64,000 bases of DNA from NCBI RefSeq assembly GCF_014898815.1, contig NW_026515468.1, forward strand, positions 682,001-746,000, given 5' to 3'. Shown here one piece after another: positions 57,977-64,000 of the stretch. The position numbers and the translations under genes are program-made. Position 1 is the stretch's first letter; each line of letters begins with the position of its first letter. The notes below the pieces were generated by a model. The model was not told where the DNA came from, did no database searches, and worked only from the letters and a program-made list of their open reading frames with translations. Source of the DNA: Panonychus citri (lineage: Eukaryota; Arthropoda; Arachnida; Trombidiformes; Tetranychidae).

Positions 57977-59135
57977 ATGGAACATCCCACGTGGACGAGG
58001 CCCAAAAAATTCTGGATTATTAAACGAAACATTGCGAAATTTAAACAACACTACTACTACTTTGAAGTTGAATTGGTTTCATTGTTTATGTCTTTGTAGA
58101 GTGACAATTAAAGAAATGGTTAATAAAATTACTTTAATCAACGTAAAATCGTCTTTTTTCATTTTCTTGCGCCTGCTGCATTCGCTTGAAAGTAAATTTT
58201 AGTTTATTCAACAAATCGCACGCGAGAAAGCAGATGAGATAAGCTTAATAGCCCTGAGTGAATTTAATTGATTAATCACATTGGACACTCACATTTTCAA
58301 TATTTCAACATACATTTTCGATACAACTAAACACCGGTATATGTATCATGGTTACCGAGAAAAACTTATAAACATGCTTCGTTCAAATTTGTTAAGTTTA
58401 AAAAGTTTCCGCCGATCAAGACTCTTTATGGAGATCCGCTTCCTAAAAGAAAGGACATTAAGGTAAAAGTTTCTCTTGGCATAGATGATGTTTACACAAG
58501 ATTCTTTAAGCATAATACCCCAGAACAGCTACGCTGATTACGCAAACGTTAAAATTAATACAAACTTTAACACTATTAGAGAAGCCAAAATAGAATTACA
58601 TAAGATAACAAAACTATTAACATTAAAGTTCAAGCAAGTAAAATCAAGAGAAGTTCGATGCTACTATTTTTTTAGGATGAAAGCCACGAGAGGAAATGGC
58701 TGAAGATGAAAAAATCCATTTTTTCTTCTACGCACAGCAACTCAAAATACCAAATAGTCCAACTTATCTACGGAACGTCATCAAGATATATAAAACTGTT
58801 AATGAATACATTGACAACGCATGATTTGATGGTAAGTTTAGGATTCTATCTGTCCTAAATTATTTGTTATTGTGATATCGAAAACTTTATGATAGCTTAA
58901 AGAGCAAATCAAAGTGACGAAATTTCACAATTTAGGTGCTTGTAAAATTATTGGGAAATATTATTGATATGATTGCTTATCTTATAACAGCTTTAAAGCT
59001 ACTTGAGACATAATAATAGCTATAAAAGGTAATCTTGGTGTGATCAATTGTCATATTAAAATATCAAGGTCATTCAAGTCATTGTTGAAAGAAAGCGTTT
59101 CAAGGTCATCTGAAGGTAATTCAACAAAAAAGATA
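57977..59135 (+). repeat. Repeat copy B
   Basis: This copy is nearly identical to copy A from 57,908 onward, with scattered small indels. It contains the 3' end of the peptide gene and the fused gene-like repeat, and is cut at about 59,135. It is the downstream member of a tandem duplication. Confidence 0.8.
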
Positions 59136-59496
59136 TTATTATTAATAATTTTTCTTCAACCATGAGGCGGACAGTGCTAATTGGCATGTGTACTTGTTAA
59201 CAATGATCTAATCTAGCATTTAAAATGATTTAAAACACCACCAATATCGTAGGTGAAAAGTGGACCTTTAGTCCCGAAAACCTTAAAATATCTAAAATAT
59301 TGATTTTTGGTCAAGAAATGCTTGTTTTTGCTGTAAACATATTTTAGGTACACATAACAAAGCATCTTAACAAGCATTAAATCAAGATTAAGATCAAGGT
59401 CATTCAAGTCATTGTTGAAAGAAAGCGTTTCAAGGTCATCTGAAGGTAATTGGACAAAAAAAAATATTATAATTATTATAAATAATTTTTCTTTTG
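59136..59496 (+). repeat. Rearranged repeat fragments
   Basis: A piece at about 59,330-59,385 repeats 57,388-57,440, and the stretch at 59,398-59,455 repeats 57,039-57,100 and 59,075-59,130. The rest is unassigned AT-rich sequence. Confidence 0.55.
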
Positions 59497-60735
59497 ATAA
59501 CTTTGCCTCAACTCCTGAGTTTTGTTGATCAATTTTTCCTCATTCGTGATTGGTAAAGAATCTTCCTCTTTTATTCTCATTTTCTATTAGAAAAAGAAAA
59601 CAATTAATATCTTTGGAAATTAACAAAAGATAATCAGCTAAATTTTGTCCATTACATCCGGAGGTTTAATCATCAATCCTAGATCGAAAATCAATTTCAA
59701 GAAACTTGCCAAACAATTAAATTTGATGAATCTCGAATTAAACCAAATCTTTTTTGTTGAATTACCTTCAGATGACCTTGAAACGCTTTCTTTCAACAAT
59801 GACTTGAATGACCTTGATATTTTAATATGACAATTGATCACACCAGGATTACCTTTTATAGCTATTATTATGTCTCAAGTAGCTTTAAAGCCGATATAAG
59901 ATAAGCAATCATATCAATAATATTTCCAAATAATTTTACAAGCACCTGAATTGTGAAATTTCGTCACTTTGATTTGCTCTTTAATCTGTCATAAAGTTTT
60001 CGATATCACAATAATAGAGAAATTTAGGACAAATAGCATCCTAAACTTACCAATCCAAATCATGCGTTGTCAATGTATTCATTAACAGTTTTATATATCT
60101 TGATGACGTTCCATAGATAAGTTGGACTATTTGGTATTTTGAGCTGCTGTGCGTAGAAGAAAAAATTGATTTTTTCATCTTCAACTATTTCCATAGCTCT
60201 CTTGGCTTTCATCCCAAAAAATAGTAGCATCGAACTTCTCTTGATTTTACTTGCTTATGCTTATGTAATTCTATTTTGACTTCTCTAATAGTGTTAAAGT
60301 TTGTATTCATTTTCACGTTTGCGTAATCAGGGTAAAGCTGTTCTGGGGTAATTATGCTCTGAAAGAATCTTATGTAAACATCATCTATGCCAAGAGAAAC
60401 TTTTACCTTAATGACCTTTCTTTTAGAAAGCGGATCTTCATAAAGAGTCTTGATCGGCGGAAACTTTTTAAACTTAACAAATTTGAACGAAGCATGTTTA
60501 TAAATGGTGTTCAACATCACTAATCTATTGTCATTCGGAATGTCAGCAACGAACATGTCCGAAATGTCACCTCTCATGTACTACGGAATTTTGTGCTTTG
60601 GAGCACCCCTTGAAGAATCATCTGACTCATCACCAGATGACTCGTCTGAATCATTATCTATTGCGGAATCAAAAGGTCTCTTACTATTACCTATAATTAA
60701 TTGCAAGTCTTTCCATAAACAATTAATTAATTTAT
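59497..60735 (-). pseudogene. Repeat copy C: unrecognised gene, inverted, broken
   Basis: This is the longest copy of the repeat gene, on the minus strand. Reading from about 60,735 it has an acidic Ser/Asp run (60,665-60,610), an in-frame TAG near 60,580, and then about 120 codons (RGDISDMFVADIP... to the CYYF near 60,215). A one-base shift at a T-run (about 60,215) leads into a final segment with FFFYAQQLKIPNSPTYL and a stop near 60,061. Copies A and B share only the part from about 60,505 on. I do not recognise a family; it may belong to a transposon or be a decayed multi-copy host gene. Confidence 0.55.
59645..59830 (+). other. Short conserved frame in the repeat (61 codons)
   Basis: The frame INPRSKINFKKLAKQLNLMN... 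is kept in two repeat copies (here and on the minus strand at 57,207-57,022), with identical translation. It begins with TTG and has no ATG. Its LAKQLNL helix is faintly like a death-fold domain, but that is too weak to name. Identity may reflect recent copying rather than selection. Confidence 0.25.
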
Positions 60736-60749
60736 CCCCTTCAAATTAA

Positions 60750-61900
60750 CCGCTTTTGTCTAAAGAAAAATATGTTTTTATTATTTTGACCGTTGTTGTG
60801 TTTGATAATCGGTTGGTTAAAAAAATTAATTAAAAATTAGGATAAAAACGGCAAAAAGTCAAAAACACGCCTTTTTAGGGACAATTTCCTAATTAAATTA
60901 ATATTTAATTGATTTGATTTCAACTTGATTTGAACTTAAAATTAAAGAATCGGCAATAAACTAATCGGGCTTGGTGAAACTCGGAATCGGTCTGATCTCA
61001 GGATTATTTGATTACTGTTTTTAATTACGGTTGGTGAACACGAGCCTAACAATGATAATTTGATGATTACGTTTCATTTATTCTTGATTTTTTCATTATC
61101 TTAACAGAGATAATTATAAGTTTTAATTTGAACATCCTTTAAGTGCCACTGATTAAGAACTGGTCCAGAGAAATTAAGAGCAATAAACAATTTCCCGAGT
61201 TCGAGAAATAATCGATGACCAGATTTCAAAATCGATGTCGAGAACAAGAAAAAATAATCAATGATTTTGATATAATCGCCCATCTCAAATTCAAATGTCA
61301 ATTAATGAATTGGACTTCGTCAATAAAGTGTGTTTCACTTAATTCGTTGGTAACTGATCAGATTACCTTAAATTGGAGATGGCCATCTATCCAAGATAAT
61401 TTAATGTCTACGATGTAAGATAATCTAATCAGTTACCAACGAATAAAGTGAAACACTTTATAACTTAAATCATATCTGTAACTAATCATTTATTTTTAGA
61501 CAAAAGAGAATCAAAAACTATTACAATTTGTAGTTAAAATTGATTGGTTACAATAAACTAAATGACAATCCGAACGAAGGTAAGATGTAAATAATAAATT
61601 TTGAATTAATCAACAGCAACTTTTAGTTTCTCTTTCCTTGCCATAGAAACAACTAAAGATTGAAAATTAAAAATTTAAATTTTTGATTGTTAAATTGTAA
61701 GTAATATTGGAATAACAGAAGCTCAAAAAAGCTTTTGATAAAATCTAAAGTTGATTCGTGTTTTCAGTTTTTTGTTTCTCAATAAAGGCAAAGAGATGAA
61801 TTGATTGGAGTTAATTAACAAGTACAGAAATGTAATTAAATTATATCATTTCAATAGTAAGTTGTCCAATAAATCACAATTGTTTACAATTGAATTGTTC
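60750..61900. other. Spacer between repeats and the isomerase gene
   Basis: This is AT-rich sequence with no gene. It holds the long hairpin at 61,323-61,461, and part of the isomerase 3' untranslated region at the right edge. Confidence 0.5.
61323..61461. repeat. Long imperfect inverted repeat (foldback, arms about 46 bp)
   Basis: The left arm starts ATAAAGTGTGTTTCACTT and continues through CGTTGGTAACTGATCAGATT. The right arm (61,415-61,461) is its inverse with a few changes and small indels. The loop is about 45 bases. It could be a small foldback MITE. Confidence 0.8.
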
Positions 61901-61902
61901 CT

Positions 61903-63945
61903 TTAACCTCTCATCTTTTTGTAAAAGTTAATCAATCCATTTGTTGACGAATCATGACTAGTTACTTGATTGTTGTCATTAAGTTCGGGCTCAATTGACT
62001 TAGCCAATTCTTTGCCCAACTCGACTCCCCATTGATCAAATGAATTGATATTCCAAATGATTCCTTGAACAAAGATTTTGTGTTCGTAAAGAGCAATCAA
62101 TGATCCCAACGTGAATGGGGTCATTTTATCGACCATAATTGATGATGTTGGTCGATTTCCTTCAAATGTCTTGTGGTCAAGAATTTTTCCCAATGCATTG
62201 GTATCAACGCCTTGTGCTTTCATTGCCTTTTCCGTTTCCTCTCTTTTCCTTCCCTTCATCAAAGCTTCAGTTTGAGCGAAAAAGTTGGCAAGTAAAATTT
62301 TATGATGTAAACTGTTTCGAATAGGATTTAAACTTTGAGCTGGAGCAATGAAATCACAAGGAATCAATCGAGTTCCTTGATGAATAAGTTGATAGAAAGC
62401 ATGTTGACCATTGGTTCCTGGTTCACCCCAAACAATTGGCCCGGTGGCATAATCTACCTTGGTTCCATCCTTGGTAACATATTTACCATTTGATTCCATG
62501 TCGCCTTGTTGGAAATAGGCAGCGAATCGATGAAGATATTGATCGTAAGGTAAAATCGCATTGGTCTCAGAACCATAACAATTAATGTACCAAACACCTA
62601 CAGAACCAAAAATAATCATAAAAAAATAAATTAGTAATAAATCAATGCAATAATCAATAGAAAACAGATTGATTTGGATGAATATCATTTGATTGTGGAA
62701 AAATTTGTAAGAACTTAATTAATGAGGTTAACTTATTTACCCAGAACAGCCATAATTACGGGAAGATTGTGTTCTAATGGAGCAGTTTTGAAATGTTGAT
62801 CGATAAAATGAGCTCCTTCCAATAGTTTGACGAAATTATTGAAACCAAGGTGACAAGCAATTGAGAGACCAATTGCTGACCACAGTGAGTATCGACCACC
62901 AACCCAATTCCAAAATTCAAACATTGAAGATTCAGCAATTCCAAATTCTTTTACTTTTACTGTGTTCGTTGAAAGAGCAACGAAATGTTTAGCAACAGCG
63001 CTCATGTCACTATTGGCCGCTCCCAAAAACCATTCTCGAGCTGAGGTCGCATTAGTAATTGTTTCCTGGGTGGTGAAAGTTTTAGATGCAATGATGAACA
63101 ATGTTGTCTCAGGATTTAGTTTCGCCAAGGTTGTGGCCAAATGAGTTCCATCGATGTTGGACACGAAGTGGACATTGGGCCCAACTTGATAAGCTTTCAA
63201 TGCCTCGGTTACCATCAATGGACCCAAGTCTGAACCTCCAATTCCAATGTTGACAACATCGGTAATTTTTTTACCAGAAAATCCAACCCATTTACCGGAA
63301 ATCAGTGATTCAGTAAACGATTTCATCTGATCAAGAACTCGATTAACATCCGGCATTACATCCTTTCCATCAACGATAATTGGTTTATTGCTACGATTTC
63401 GTAGAGCAATATGAAGAACAGGTCGATTCTCGGTGAAGTTAATCTTCTCTCCATTGAACATTTTATCTCTTTCTCCTTCAAGATTAACACTTTTTGCCTG
63501 TTAATTAACAATTTGCAATAACAATTAAGATAAAGAAAATATTAAATTACAATAGTAAATCGCTTGGAAAAAACTAAATAAAACAACCGATCATAAATTG
63601 ATTGATTGATTGATTGATTGCCCTTCATTCAACCTTTCTTGTTGTCAATTTATATTCAACTGATTGGATTTCAACAATCGAAATCAGTAAATTAAGATAC
63701 TAACAATTAGCAACGAAACTAATACAATTGAAATTGCAAATCAATCCAGTGAACACTGAAGATACAAATGATTCTCGGAGCAACAAGTCAAGGATTCAAT
63801 GGAAATCCAATCAAATGATTAGTTAATTATTCTGATTGACCAAAAACGTACCAGATTAATCAGTAAAGTCATTACTTCGTCATCGATAAGGTTCTTAGAG
63901 TAATCGTATAAAATGGTTCCATTGCCTTTAGATTCAAGAGTAATA
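61903..63945 (-). CDS. Pgi: Glucose-6-phosphate isomerase, 3' exons (gene runs past the right edge)
   Basis: The enzyme interconverts glucose-6-phosphate and fructose-6-phosphate in glycolysis and gluconeogenesis. Exons seen are 63945-63852, 63497-62741 and 62597-61903, with GT-AG introns and matching phases. Signatures are MFNGEKINFTENR, NIGIGGSDLGP, GGRYSLWSAIG (signature 1), NGQHAFYQLIHQGT with the His/Gln active-site stretch, and SFDQWGVELGK with the catalytic Lys (signature 2). About 514 codons are present, so only the first exon or exons are missing. The coding frame is clean, unlike the Polinton genes. A copy of its last 490 bases lies inverted at 51,724. Confidence 0.97.
63597..63620 (+). 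repeat. (ATTG)n microsatellite
   Basis: Six ATTG units lie in the isomerase intron between the exons ending at 63,852 and beginning at 63,497. Confidence 0.9.
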
Positions 63946-64000
63946 CTGAAAAGGAAAAAAATAGATTTTATTAAAAGAATAGAAAACAAAACAAACAAGG

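Noticed and set aside
59645..59830. Death-fold domain in the 61-codon repeat frame
   Set aside because: Only one helix-like word matches, there is no ATG, and the identical copies are explained by recent duplication.

Overview
The window is nuclear DNA of an AT-rich invertebrate, most likely an arthropod and perhaps a mite or other chelicerate. The evidence is spliced host genes with GT-AG introns, a secreted Gly/Tyr/His-rich cuticle-type protein, an Ig-superfamily surface protein, animal-type glucose-6-phosphate isomerase, and three CCTAA units of the arthropod telomere type. The species cannot be named from sequence alone.

Positions 1 to about 13,620 are a damaged Polinton/Maverick (adintovirus-like) element. 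Left-half genes read rightward: a BIR-BIR-RING IAP, a broken BTB-like gene, dUTPase, a PC4-like protein and protein-primed DNA polymerase B. Right-half genes read leftward and meet the polymerase at about 6,650: adenovirus-type protease, major capsid protein, a small pVI-like protein, penton-type capsid protein, chromodomain integrase, small basic proteins, packaging ATPase, a small membrane protein, a TATA-binding protein (TBP) homologue and a second BIR-RING IAP. The capsid, protease, polymerase and ATPase genes carry frameshifts. IAPs, dUTPase, PC4-like gene, integrase and TBP are open. The standout is an element encoding its own TBP, plus a probable PC4-like cofactor, in which many genes start just downstream of a TATA box.

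Positions 13,620-19,500 are mixed repeats: a tRNA-derived remnant, a broken DEDDh-exonuclease-like gene, an unrecognised 121-codon frame, a dead copy of a cuticle-type gene, and a mariner-like MITE with a second MITE nested inside it. A six-exon Ig-superfamily gene occupies 19,551-40,469, with a 16.2 kb intron full of (TCA)n and (CT)n tracts. At 43,060-45,660 lies a second copy of the cuticle-gene block, here intact with five exons and a TATA box, next to a stray copy of Ig-gene exon 5.

Positions 45,870-51,720 show no gene. From 51,724 come an inverted partial copy of the last isomerase exon, a Merlin/ISXO2-type transposase relic, a truncated Gypsy-like LTR retrotransposon, and a cluster (55,861-60,735) of two direct and one inverted copies of an unrecognised gene-like repeat. 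That repeat is fused to a small secreted-peptide gene, whose intact copy has its own TATA box. The window ends in the 3' exons of glucose-6-phosphate isomerase on the minus strand, which continues past the right edge.
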